The notes below the pieces were generated by a model, which was not told the origin of the DNA, did not search any database, and was given only the letters and a program-made list of their open reading frames with translations. A program made the position numbers and the translations under genes. Shown here one piece after another: positions 26,019-35,700 of a stretch of DNA of 64,000 bases. This stretch comes from Pseudomonas flexibilis (GTDB lineage: Bacteria; Pseudomonadota; Gammaproteobacteria; Pseudomonadales; Pseudomonadaceae). The number at the start of each line of letters is the position of its first letter. The stretch's first letter is position 1. The stretch covers positions 124,001 through 188,000 of the forward strand of contig NZ_JRUD01000019.1 of the NCBI RefSeq assembly GCF_000802425.1, in the 5' to 3' direction.

Positions 26019-27092
26019 TCAGCGCTGGCGCTTGGGCAACACATCCCTGAGCTTGTCGCGCATGGCCAGCACGGCCTTCTCGGTGGTGTCCCAATCGATG
26101 CAGGCATCGGTGATGGACACGCCGTACTTGAGCTGGCACAAGTCCTTGGGAATGCTCTGGCTGCCCCAGCCCAGGTGACTCTCCACCATCAGGCCGATGA
26201 TCGAGCTGTTGCCCTCGACGATCTGGTTGGCCACGTTCTCCATCACCAGCGGTTGCAGTGCCGGATCCTTGTTGGAGTTGGCATGGCTGCAGTCGACCAT
26301 GATGTTCGGCTTGATGCCGCCCTTGGTCAGCTCCTGCTCGCACAGGGCCACGCTCACCGAGTCGTAGTTGGGCTTGCCGTTGCCGCCACGCAACACCACG
26401 TGGGCATAAGGGTTGCCCTTGGTGGTGACGATGGAGACCGCGCCCTGCTGGTTGATACCCAGGAAACGGTGCGGACGGGAAACCGATTGCAAGGCGTTTA
26501 TGGCCACGGCCAGGCCGCCGTCGGTGCCGTTCTTGAAGCCCACGGCCGAAGACAGGCCCGAGGCCATTTCCCGGTGGGTCTGGGATTCGGTGGTACGTGC
26601 GCCGATGGCGGACCAGCTGATCAGGTCCTGCAGGTACTGCGGCGAAATCGGGTCCAGCGCCTCGGTGGCGGTCGGCAGGCCCATCTCGGCCAGGTCCAGC
26701 AGCAGGCGGCGCCCGATGTTCAGGCCATCCTGGATCTTGAAGGAGTCGTCCAGGTACGGATCGTTGATCAGGCCCTTCCAGCCCACGGTGGTACGCGGCT
26801 TCTCGAAGTACACGCGCATCACCAGGAACAGGGTGTCGGAGACCTCTTCCGCCAGCGCCTTGAGCCGCTCGGCGTACTCGTGCGCCGCCTTGAGGTCGTG
26901 AATGGAGCAGGGGCCAATCACCAGGAACAGACGGTGGTCCTTGCCGTCGAGGATGTCGCGTACCACCTGGCGGCCGTGGCTGACGGTCTGCAGGGCGGTG
27001 TCACTGAGCGGCATCTCGCGTTTGAGCTGCTCGGGAGTGATCAGGGCTTCGTTGGAAGCAACGTTCAGGTCGTTGATCGGTAAATCAGCCAT
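26019..27092 (-). CDS. 3-deoxy-7-phosphoheptulonate (DAHP) synthase, class I
   Basis: A 357-residue AroF/AroG/AroH-type DAHP synthase. It condenses phosphoenolpyruvate with erythrose 4-phosphate, the first step of the shikimate pathway. Family motifs are present: LVIGPCSIHD, MRVYFEKPRTTVGWKGLIND, SPQYLQDLISWSAIGARTTESQ, KNGTDG and the metal site DCSHANS. The start at 27092 (MADLPINDLN) is preferred over a longer frame into the intergenic region. It is divergent from cysB. Which aromatic amino acid inhibits it (Phe, Tyr or Trp) cannot be told by eye. Confidence 0.95.
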   Translation of the reverse strand: MADLPINDLNVASNEALITPEQLKREMPLSDTALQTVSHGRQVVRDILDGKDHRLFLVIGPCSIHDLKAAHEYAERLKALAEEVSDTLFLVMRVYFEKPRTTVGWKGLINDPYLDDSFKIQDGLNIGRRLLLDLAEMGLPTATEALDPISPQYLQDLISWSAIGARTTESQTHREMASGLSSAVGFKNGTDGGLAVAINALQSVSRPHRFLGINQQGAVSIVTTKGNPYAHVVLRGGNGKPNYDSVSVALCEQELTKGGIKPNIMVDCSHANSNKDPALQPLVMENVANQIVEGNSSIIGLMVESHLGWGSQSIPKDLCQLKYGVSITDACIDWDTTEKAVLAMRDKLRDVLPKRQR

Positions 27093-27258
27093 CGAGGTAC
27101 TCGTAATCACAGAGCCGGCCGCCTGGCATCCCCTTGCGGCGAGCACAGCTGGAGGCGCGGAGGCGGGGAGGGCGCACCATAACGCGACAGCCCTTGGCTC
27201 GACAATGGGACAGGGCGGCGTCGACGTGGATTTATGCCGCACTACTATTGCTGAATGA

Positions 27259-28302
<1,044 letters not shown>

Positions 28303-28321
28303 TTTCCCGCGTGCGAAAGCA

Positions 28322-28355
28322 AACAGCCGGCTTGCATGCCGGCTGTTCTGTTTTT
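28322..28355. terminator. Terminator between cysB and cysH
   Basis: AACAGCCGGC pairs with GCCGGCTGTT across a six-base loop, followed on the + strand by CTGTTTTT. It lies between the convergent cysB and cysH genes and should end cysB transcription, with possible function in both directions. Confidence 0.85.
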
Positions 28356-28360
28356 GGATC

Positions 28361-29095
28361 TCAACCTTTGTGAATCAGATTGCCGGCATGCAGGCCGCAT
28401 TCCTTGTGGGTGGCTTCTTCCCACCACCAGCGGCCTTCGCGCTCGTGCTGGTTGGGCAACACTGGGCGGGTGCAGGGTTCGCAGCCGATGCTGATGAAAC
28501 CGCGCTCGTGCAGCGGGTTGTAGGGCAACTCCAGCATGCGGATGTAGCCCCAGACTTCGGCGCTGGTCATCTGCGCCAGCGGGTTGAACTTGTAGAGGGT
28601 GTTGTCCGGGGTGGAGAAGGTGGTATCGATCTCCAGCACCGCCACCTGGCTGCGCGTACCGGGGCTCTGGTCGCGGCGCTGGCCGGTGGCCCAGGCGCGC
28701 ACGCCGGCCAGCTTTCGGCGCAGCGGTTCGATCTTGCGGATGCCGCAGCATTCGCCGTGGCCGTCCTTGTAGAAGCTGAACAGGCCCTTCTCGCGCACCA
28801 GGGCCTCCAGGCGGGCGTGGTCCGGACTGAGGATCTCGATGGGCAGCGAGTAGTGCTCGCGCACCTGCTCGATGAAGCGGTAGGTCTCCGGATGCAGGCG
28901 CCCGGTGTCCAGGCTGAACACCCTGACGTTCCGGTTCAGCTTCCAGGCCATGTCCACCAGCACCACGTCTTCCGCGCCGCTGAAGGACAACCACAGGTCG
29001 TCACCGAAGTGCTCGAAGGCGAGCTTGAGGATGTCCTGGGGCGATTTCTCGGCGTAGCGGGCTGCCAGTTCGGCAATGTGGCTGGGCTCGATCAT
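28361..29095 (-). CDS. cysH: Adenylylsulfate (APS) reductase CysH, 4Fe-4S type
   Basis: A 244-residue assimilatory sulfate reductase. [11 protein letters not shown] and [13 protein letters not shown] form the nucleotide-binding PP-loop region. The paired cysteines ECCGIRK and GCEPCT ligate a 4Fe-4S cluster, which marks the APS-using plant/Pseudomonas type rather than the cluster-free PAPS reductase of E. coli. The C-terminal ECGLH carries the catalytic Cys. The start at 29095 ([11 protein letters not shown]) is an ATG; an in-frame TTG seven codons upstream is less likely. It lies downstream of and convergent to cysB, its expected activator. Confidence 0.96.
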   Translation of the reverse strand: MIEPSHIAELAARYAEKSPQDILKLAFEHFGDDLWLSFSGAEDVVLVDMAWKLNRNVRVFSLDTGRLHPETYRFIEQVREHYSLPIEILSPDHARLEALVREKGLFSFYKDGHGECCGIRKIEPLRRKLAGVRAWATGQRRDQSPGTRSQVAVLEIDTTFSTPDNTLYKFNPLAQMTSAEVWGYIRMLELPYNPLHERGFISIGCEPCTRPVLPNQHEREGRWWWEEATHKECGLHAGNLIHKG

Positions 29096-29204
29096 GCGGC
29101 TCTCGGCGGGTTGCAACCTGGGGCCGCGATGGTAGCACCGGGCAACCTATGCAATTAAATAACCAAAATGCGCCGTACCCACCCGGCCGGTTATAAGAGT
29201 CCAA

Positions 29205-29233
29205 TTGCGCCGCCTGTGCCGACCGGCTAGAGT
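29205..29233 (+). promoter_or_regulatory. Candidate promoter for thrH
   Basis: TTGCGC (29205-29210) and TAGAGT (29228-29233) are 17 bases apart and end 35 bases before the thrH GTG start. The matches to consensus are only moderate. Confidence 0.35.
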
Positions 29234-29268
29234 GCGGCCCTTTCTCACCTCACCCTAGGAGTGTTCTC

Positions 29269-29886
29269 GTGGAGATCGCTTGTCTCGACCTGGAAGGCGT
29301 ATTGGTCCCGGAAATCTGGATCGCGTTTGCGGAAAAAACCGGCATCGAGGCGCTGAAGGCGACCACCCGGGACATTCCCGACTACGACGTGCTGATGAAG
29401 CAGCGCCTGCGCATCCTCGATGAGCACGGCCTGAAGCTGCGCGACATCCAGGAAGTGATCGCCACCCTGAAGCCGCTGGAAGGCGCTGTCGAGTTCGTCG
29501 ACTGGCTGCGCGAGCGCTTCCAGGTCGTCATCCTGTCCGACACCTTCTACGAATTCTCCCAGCCGCTGATGCGCCAGCTGGGCTTCCCGACCCTGCTGTG
29601 CCACAAGCTGGTGGTCGACGAGACCGACCGCGTGGTGGGCTACCAGCTGCGCCAGAAGGACCCCAAGCGCCAGTCCGTCATCGCGCTGAAGAGCCTCTAC
29701 TACCGCGTGATTGCGGCCGGTGACTCCTACAACGACACCACCATGCTGTCCGAGGCGCATGCCGGCATCCTGTTCCACGCGCCGGACAACGTCATCCGCG
29801 AGTTCCCGCAGTTCCCGGCGGTGCATACCTATGCGGACCTGAAGCAGGAATTCCTCAAGGCGTCGAATCGCCCGTTGAGCCTGTAA
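29269..29886 (+). CDS. thrH: ThrH: phosphoserine phosphatase / homoserine phosphotransferase
   Basis: A 205-residue HAD-superfamily enzyme. The first motif is CLDLEGVLVPEIW (Asp nucleophile, D-x-E form), then LSDTFYEFSQP, the Lys motif (KRQSV) and AGDSYNDTTML with the metal-binding acids. ThrH of P. aeruginosa dephosphorylates phosphoserine and can transfer the phosphate to homoserine. The GTG start follows CTAGGAG; no ATG is placed suitably. In P. aeruginosa thrH is followed by pabB; here the mks operon separates them. A strong terminator follows. Confidence 0.95.
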   Translation: MEIACLDLEGVLVPEIWIAFAEKTGIEALKATTRDIPDYDVLMKQRLRILDEHGLKLRDIQEVIATLKPLEGAVEFVDWLRERFQVVILSDTFYEFSQPLMRQLGFPTLLCHKLVVDETDRVVGYQLRQKDPKRQSVIALKSLYYRVIAAGDSYNDTTMLSEAHAGILFHAPDNVIREFPQFPAVHTYADLKQEFLKASNRPLSL

Positions 29887-29897
29887 GAACCAGCAGG

Positions 29898-29926
29898 AAA
29901 AGGCGGCCCCGGTGGCCGCCTTTTTT
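29898..29926 (+). terminator. Terminator after thrH
   Basis: AAAAGGCGGCC and GGCCGCCTTTT form an 11-base stem with a CCGGT loop, followed by a T-run. A typical intrinsic terminator directly behind the thrH stop. Confidence 0.9.
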
Positions 29927-29954
29927 GTGCCTGCGCGCGTACTCCGGCCGAGCC

Positions 29955-30039
29955 GTAGGGTGGACAACGTTGTCCACCATTGCGGCATCTCGTCGGGCCA
30001 CTAATCGGGATTCCAGAGAAAAGAAGCTGACCGCCCTAC
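29955..30039 (+). repeat. Short interspersed repeat with inverted ends, copy 1
   Basis: This 85-base element begins GTAGGGTGGACAACGTT and ends GACCGCCCTAC. The ends GTAGGGTGG and CCGCCCTAC are inverted repeats with one mismatch. A second copy with the same orientation lies at 36515-36587; both share GTAGGGTGG-R-CAACGTT, an internal TTGCGGC and GACCGCCCTAC. Similar GTAGGGTGG elements are frequent in Pseudomonas intergenic DNA. Its right end contains the TAG stop codon of the mksG-like gene read on the minus strand. Confidence 0.75.
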
Positions 30040-30863
30040 CGGCCAATGCAGTGCAGCGGCGCACCCATAGCCAGCATATGCTGCTGCTTGACGCTGACCC
30101 CGCCCAGTTTCATCTCCGCCCACACCACTTGCCAACCGCCCAGCGCGCTGTTGTCCAGATGCCTGGCCTGCAGATGCTGCCGTTGGAAATGCTCGCGGCT
30201 GCCCTTGGCCAGCAGCTCCGGGGTGAGCTGCGGCACCAGCAGGTGACTGGCCTGCGGCAGCGCCGCGGCGATCACCAGGCCCGCCGGATCGTAGTCCGCA
30301 AAGACGACAACCGGAATCGCGGCGGGTAGGCGTTGCAGCAACTGCCGCGTGCCGCGCGTGGCGGCCCCATGCCCCCGGTACAGCACCAGCGCATCGCGCA
30401 GGCGGGCGGGGAGGGCGAAGCGGTGAAGCTGGTCGAAACAGTCGAGGTTCTCGACCACCAGCACGCTGCCGATGGCCACCACATCCAGCTGATCCAACGC
30501 AACCCGCAACGCGCAGCTGGAAGGCAGGGCGGGCAGCGGCGCGGGCAGCGCGCCCTTGGCCAGCACGAAGCCGTCATCCGGCCGTTGCGGAGCAAGCTTC
30601 TCGTCGATGGCCTGGGCAGCCGCCTGGATACGGTCTTCGCTTGGCAGCGGCCTTATGAGGTCCCAGCCGAAATAGCGTTCGGCTTCCTTGCGCAGCAGCT
30701 CGCGCTCGCGCGGGGTGAGTATCAAGCGGTGCCGCTCGACCCGGCCCAGCTCAAAGGCCCGATGGATGTCCCGCCAGGCTACGGTATAGGTCACGTCCAG
30801 CACGTGATTGCTCAGCAGGCGATGCACCGCGTTGGCATGCCTCCGGCCTAGGCGGACAAACAC
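30036..30863 (-). CDS. mksG: TOPRIM-domain protein, MksG/JetD-like nuclease subunit
   Basis: A 275-residue protein with a TOPRIM-type C-terminal half: an isolated Glu138 in VLVVENLDCF and the D-x-D pattern Asp190/Asp192 in VVFADYDPAGL. This is the organisation of JetD/MksG, the plasmid-cleaving subunit of Wadjet and MksBEFG systems, related to Spo11/topoisomerase VI A. It is the last gene of mksB-mksE-mksF-mksG and starts (GTG) 16 bases inside mksF. Known JetD proteins are, from memory, nearer 350-400 residues, so the N-terminal arm seems short. The start is uncertain because no good ribosome-binding site is seen. Its TAG stop lies in the flanking repeat. Confidence 0.78.
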   Translation of the reverse strand: MFVRLGRRHANAVHRLLSNHVLDVTYTVAWRDIHRAFELGRVERHRLILTPRERELLRKEAERYFGWDLIRPLPSEDRIQAAAQAIDEKLAPQRPDDGFVLAKGALPAPLPALPSSCALRVALDQLDVVAIGSVLVVENLDCFDQLHRFALPARLRDALVLYRGHGAATRGTRQLLQRLPAAIPVVVFADYDPAGLVIAAALPQASHLLVPQLTPELLAKGSREHFQRQHLQARHLDNSALGGWQVVWAEMKLGGVSVKQQHMLAMGAPLHCIGR

Positions 30864-32068
30864 AGCGCCAGATCCCGCACGATGAAGTTGCCAGTGAACA
30901 CCGGATGGTCCTCGCCTTCGGGCAGCAGCTCGAAGTAGTCCTTCTGCTCATCGGGTAGCGCCTCGTAGCCGCCGATCACCTGGTACAGCCAGGTTTCCTC
31001 GTCCCAGGGCAGGCGCTGTTCGGCGCGCCAGGCGAGCGCGGAAATCGGCTGGCCGCGCTCGATCACCTGGCAGAGATACTCCTGCACGGCCTCCTGGATC
31101 GGGCTGGCCTGCACCTCGAAGCTTTCCACCTCGCCCAGCAGCGTTTCGCCGGCTTCCGGCAGGGCCACCAGGGCGCGCTCATCGCGCTGCGCACGCACCT
31201 GCGCGGCCAGGGCCAGCAGTTCGGCTTCCTGCACGCTGTCGTGGATATCCACGGCGGCCGGGGCGAGCAGCGCCTCGGCCAGGTTGAGCAATTGCGGCAT
31301 CTGCGGCAGGGCGGTGTGCTGGCCGGGCTGATAGTCCGGCTGCTGCTCCACATGCAGGCTCCAGCCACGCAGCAGGCGGGTTCGGCCCTGGATCTTGCGG
31401 AAGCGGCCGAGCAGGTCGAGCAGGCGTGCCTGCACCACGCCCAGTTCCAGATAGGCGTCGCTGACGCTGCGCTGCAGGCTGGTGACCAGCAGGCGGCGCA
31501 GCTCGCGCAGATCGCCGGCGGTGTCGGCCAGATCCTGGAAGTCGATCAGCTCCAGACCGGCGAGCATTTCGCTGACCTGGGTCTGCGCCAGTTCGTTCTC
31601 GCGGATCTTGGCGTTCAGGCTGCCAACGTAGCCGAACTCGTTGTTGATGCGGCTCCACAGCACGCGAATGCCGTGCCCCAGGCCTTCGCAGAAGCTGTAG
31701 ACGTGCTCGCGCAGGTCGGACAGGTAGGCGTCGGCGGCGGCGAAGTCGCCCTGGTGGCGCGCCTCGGTGTAGTGGGCGGCCAGCGTACGGAACGTGGCCA
31801 GGGTGGCGCCGGTGTTGGCGTCGATCTGCCGGTTTCGGTCGTCCTTCAGCGCCTCTTCCAGCAGGGCGCGCACCGTGCGCCGTAGGTGCAGGTCGGCGCC
31901 GGGCTCCGGGCGGTAGAGGATGCCGTCCTTGACCAGGCGCTCCTGCACGCCGGGCTCCAGCGCCTCGTCGCTGATGGAGCCGGCCAGGTAGGCGTCCATG
32001 ATGGGTTCGGCGTGGCGGCCCAGCTGGCGCAGGAAGCGCACGCCGGCCTGGTGCAGGTTGCCGCTCAT
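30848..32068 (-). CDS. mksF: Condensin-like kleisin subunit MksF (JetA-like)
   Basis: A 406-residue, largely helical acidic protein. The N-terminal region (GVRFLRQLGRHAEPIMDAYL and onward) looks like a winged-helix start, the middle is predicted coiled coil, and the C terminus is rich in acidic and aromatic residues (WDEETWLYQVIGGYEALP). In size, position and pattern it fits MksF, the kleisin that bridges the MksB heads and recruits MksE. Its ATG overlaps the mksE stop (ATGA). Inference rests mainly on operon order with an unmistakable MksB; the sequence itself is poorly conserved across the family. Confidence 0.8.
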   Translation of the reverse strand: MSGNLHQAGVRFLRQLGRHAEPIMDAYLAGSISDEALEPGVQERLVKDGILYRPEPGADLHLRRTVRALLEEALKDDRNRQIDANTGATLATFRTLAAHYTEARHQGDFAAADAYLSDLREHVYSFCEGLGHGIRVLWSRINNEFGYVGSLNAKIRENELAQTQVSEMLAGLELIDFQDLADTAGDLRELRRLLVTSLQRSVSDAYLELGVVQARLLDLLGRFRKIQGRTRLLRGWSLHVEQQPDYQPGQHTALPQMPQLLNLAEALLAPAAVDIHDSVQEAELLALAAQVRAQRDERALVALPEAGETLLGEVESFEVQASPIQEAVQEYLCQVIERGQPISALAWRAEQRLPWDEETWLYQVIGGYEALPDEQKDYFELLPEGEDHPVFTGNFIVRDLALCLSA

Positions 32069-32706
32069 AGCAGACTGCTCTGGCTGGCGGCCTCGGCGCG
32101 ATCCTCCAGCGCCAGGCCTTCGGCTTCGTCGATGAAGCGGATCACCTCGTAGAGGTAATCCAGCTTGCCGGTGCCGATGTAGATCTGCTTTTCCGGGTTG
32201 GGGCGGATCAGGTAGCCCATGTCGCAGAGCTTCTTGAACACCTGCTTGATCTGCGCGTCGACGCTGGCGCTGGTGGAGCCGAACAGCCGGTAGTGGCTGA
32301 TGCGCGCCAACTGCTCGCGGAAGGCCGGGGTGTCCTCGACGATGCCCTGCAGTTCATTCAGACGAATCGGACTGCCCTCGGTCAGCGGCGCGTCCTGGGC
32401 GCTGGCTTCCTGCACCAGCAGCAGCCATTCCACCAGGGGGGTGAGGGCATTGCAGACGTCGCGAAACTGCTGGCCGACGACCTTGCGCTCGTTCTCGCCC
32501 AACTGGCGGTAGGCGCAATAGAACACCTCCGCCTCGGCGCCGCTGCCGACGCTGGCCACCAACCGGTTGAGGGTGCTCAGGTAGTCGTCCACCTGTTCGC
32601 GGTTGGCCGGGTTCTTCAGGAAGCGCCAGCCTTCCTCGTCGGTGGTGCGGCAGATGAAGCTGCCCTGCAGCAGGCGTTCGATGACCTGTCCCTTGTTGGA
32701 AAGCAT
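32065..32706 (-). CDS. mksE: Condensin-like KITE subunit MksE (JetB-like)
   Basis: A 213-residue protein starting MLSNKGQVIERLLQGSFICR. It has a mixed helical and winged-helix pattern, with QIKQVFKKLCDMGYLIRPNP in the second half. This corresponds to MksE/JetB, a KITE-type winged-helix dimer that binds the kleisin. It is coupled by overlapping codons to both mksB (TGATG) and mksF (ATGA). A longer in-frame reading upstream runs through mksB in another frame and is a shadow. Family identification depends partly on context. Confidence 0.82.
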   Translation of the reverse strand: MLSNKGQVIERLLQGSFICRTTDEEGWRFLKNPANREQVDDYLSTLNRLVASVGSGAEAEVFYCAYRQLGENERKVVGQQFRDVCNALTPLVEWLLLVQEASAQDAPLTEGSPIRLNELQGIVEDTPAFREQLARISHYRLFGSTSASVDAQIKQVFKKLCDMGYLIRPNPEKQIYIGTGKLDYLYEVIRFIDEAEGLALEDRAEAASQSSLL

Positions 32707-35700
32707 CAGACGGTCTCCTCGGTCTGGCGGGCTTTCAGGCGCTCGCCGATCACATCCAGGCGCGGCTTGACCACCTGCAGCTGGCGGGTCTGCTTGTTGA
32801 CGATGTAGCGGTTGCTGAACAGCGACAGCACCTCGGAATCCGGGTTGGGGAAGGCGGCGAGGATGCGGATGCGGTTGCTGGTGCAGGCGTCGAAGATCTT
32901 CTTCACGTTGTTGTGGTGCAGCGTGCCCAGTTCGTCGATCGGCCAGTGGATCATCGCCGGCGCGTCGCCGCGCAGCAGGCGGGTAAACGCCAGCAGGAAC
33001 TTGCACAGGATCAGGTAGGCCATGCCGTGGCTGGAGGATTCGTTGAGCTGGCGGTCGGTGCGGATCACCAGGTCGCTGTTGCCCTCGCGCAGGCGCAGCT
33101 CGATTTCCAGCAAGCCCGCGATGCCGCTGCTCAGCGCCGAGCGGCCGAGCACTTCCAGGGCGCGGCGCATGCTGCCGGTGTAGTCCTCGCCGGGCAGTTC
33201 GGCGAAGCCGCTGTCCTGCCATTCGCGGTAGGCGTTCACGAAGCTGCGCAGCTCCGGCCAGAACTCCAGCTCGGTGATGCGCGAGCGGATGGTTACCGCC
33301 GAATTGGACACCCCGTCGAGGAACAGCTCGTCGCTGACCTCGCGGGTGATGCGCGCGCTCTGGCTGGCGATGCGCTTGTCGATGTCGGCCAGCACGTCGA
33401 AATAGTCGTACAGGTCCTTGCCGAAGATGCGCCCCTGCTCCAGCAGGCCGCGGATGCTCTGCGGCACCAGCTCGTTGAGCAGTTGCGCCAGCACCGGCAC
33501 CAGCCTGCGGTAATCCAGGGTCGGCACGCCGCGTTCGCTGACCAGCGTGCATTCCTCGCGGCCGCGCTCCCAGGTCTCGGTGAGGCTGGAGCCGCTCTTG
33601 CCGGCCAGCAGGCTGTCGAAGCGGTCGACGTGCTGCTTGATGGTGGTCATCAGCCCCTCGCGGCTGTGCAGCAGCTCCTGGCCGAGGCGCAGGCGCTCGT
33701 CCAGCTCGCCTTCGGGGCTGACGCCCTCGCGCGGCAGCTTGCAGTCGCCGAGGCGGCGCAGCAGGCCCTTGAGCAGATCCAGCTGGTCGCCGATCTGGCC
33801 CTGCTGCTGCAGGCCCTGCTTGCGCTGCTGCTCAAGCTGGTCGCGCTGGCGCTTGTAGGCCTGGGTGACGCTGTCGAGCCTCTGCTTGAGATCGCTCGCC
33901 TCGGCGCGCCGGGCGACCAGGTCGTCGTGCAGCTGCGGCTTGCGCTTGAGCCAGGTGACCGCGTACCACTCCTCGTAACGGTGCACCTCGGAACGCAGCG
34001 CCTCGGTTTCGCGGATGCGCTGCTCGCGTTGGTGGATACCGTTCTTCAGCTCGATCAGCTGGGCTTCGTCGACGCCACGGGACTTGAGCTCGTTGCGGTA
34101 CCAGCTTTCGCAGGCGGCCAGTTCGGTCTTGCCCTGGGCGCGCTGCTCGTCCATCTGGCCGCGCAGCTGCGCCAGGCGCTGCTCCAGGTCCTGGATCACC
34201 TGCTGCCAGTGGGCCGAGGCTTCCAGGCGCGCGTCCTGGTGCTGCTCGGCCAGCTCTTCCAGCAACAGGCCGTGTTCGGCGCTCAGGCGGGCCAGGCTCT
34301 CGTCCAGCGCACTCAGTTGCTTGCGCGCTTCCAGGCGGCGCTCGGCGAGGGCGGCGTCGAGGCGCTCCTTGAGGGCGGCGCGCTCCTCGCGCAGCCGCTG
34401 GCGATCGTCCCTGGCGCGTTGCAGTTCGGTGCGGGCCTGCACCAGGCGGGTGTTGAGGTCGTCCAGCGCGGCGGTCTGTTCGGCCAGCTGGGTTTCCAGG
34501 GCCTCCTGCTGATTGCGCGCGGCCAGCAGGTTGTCCTCGGCCAGCTGCAGGCGGGCGCGCAGGGCGGCCTCGTCGGCGGCGTGCTCGGGGCTGGGCAGCA
34601 TGGCCAGGTCCAGGCGCAGGCCGTGGAAGCTGTCGGACGGGGTGTCGCTCAGCGCGGGCTTGAGGTCGGTGCGCTGCAGCAGGCCCGGCTCGATCAGCTT
34701 GCCCAGGTGCTGTTCCCAGCCCGGCTGCTCGCGGCGCAGGAATTCCAGCAGGGTGTGCTGGCCGGGGTAGAGCAGGCGTTCCGCGACGTTCTTTTCCTGC
34801 TCGCGTTCGGCCACCTTGCGGGCCGCCTGCTGGTGCTGCTGGGCGAGTTCCTCGCGCTGGCGCAGCAGTTGGCGTTCCTGCTGGGTTAGGGTCTCGACCT
34901 GCTGGCTGGCCGCGTCGCGCTTTTCGTCGGCCTCTTCCAGACGGCGGTCGAAGATGTCCAGGCTGCGGCTTTCCTCTTCGCTGTAGCCGAACTGGTTGAT
35001 GCGCTGCTCGTGATCCTTGCGCTCCAGCTCGCGGGCGTGCTTCTGCTCGCGGTAGTGGGTCTCGGCCTCCTGGCGGCGGCTGGCGAAGGACTTGTCCAGC
35101 TGGCTCAGGGCGTCGTGCTGCTGCTGGGTGCGGGCGGCCAGCTCGTCGCGCACCTTGCCTTCCTGTTGGTGCAGGCGGTCCAGGGCTTCCTGCTGGCGCT
35201 CCTGGACGATCTGCTTGCGCTCCAGGTAGGCGTTCTGCACGTCGGCGTGCTGCTCGGTGAGCAGGCGCAGACGCTCCTTGAGGTTGTCCAGCTCCAGCTT
35301 CCAGCCGTCGAGCTTTTCCAGATCGGCCTTGGCCTGGTCGATGTCGGAATCCAGGTACTGCTGGTACTGCTCCTCGATATGGTTGAGCTGGGTTTCGTCG
35401 CTCTCGATGCGCGCCTGCACCTGGGACAGATCGAGGCTCAGCGCGTCGCGCTGCTCTTTCCAGTCGCCTTCCAGGCGATTGAGTTCGAAGCCGATCTGCT
35501 CCAGCTCGCTCTTCAGGGTTTCCTGGCGGGCGAACAGCTGCGGCTCGTCGGTGCGGAAGGCCTGCAACAGACCGCTGAGGCGCGCCTCGCAGCCTTGCAG
35601 TTCCTGGAAGTCGCGCTCCAGGCGGGCGAATTCCGGGCGCAGGTCGGCGAAGCCCTGGATCAGCTGGCTGTCGCGGATCCAGTCCTCGACCTTCTGGGCG

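Noticed and set aside
32913-34889. Open frame of 658 codons opposite mksB
   Set aside because: Leu/Ala/Gln-rich shadow of the coiled-coil coding sequence of MksB.
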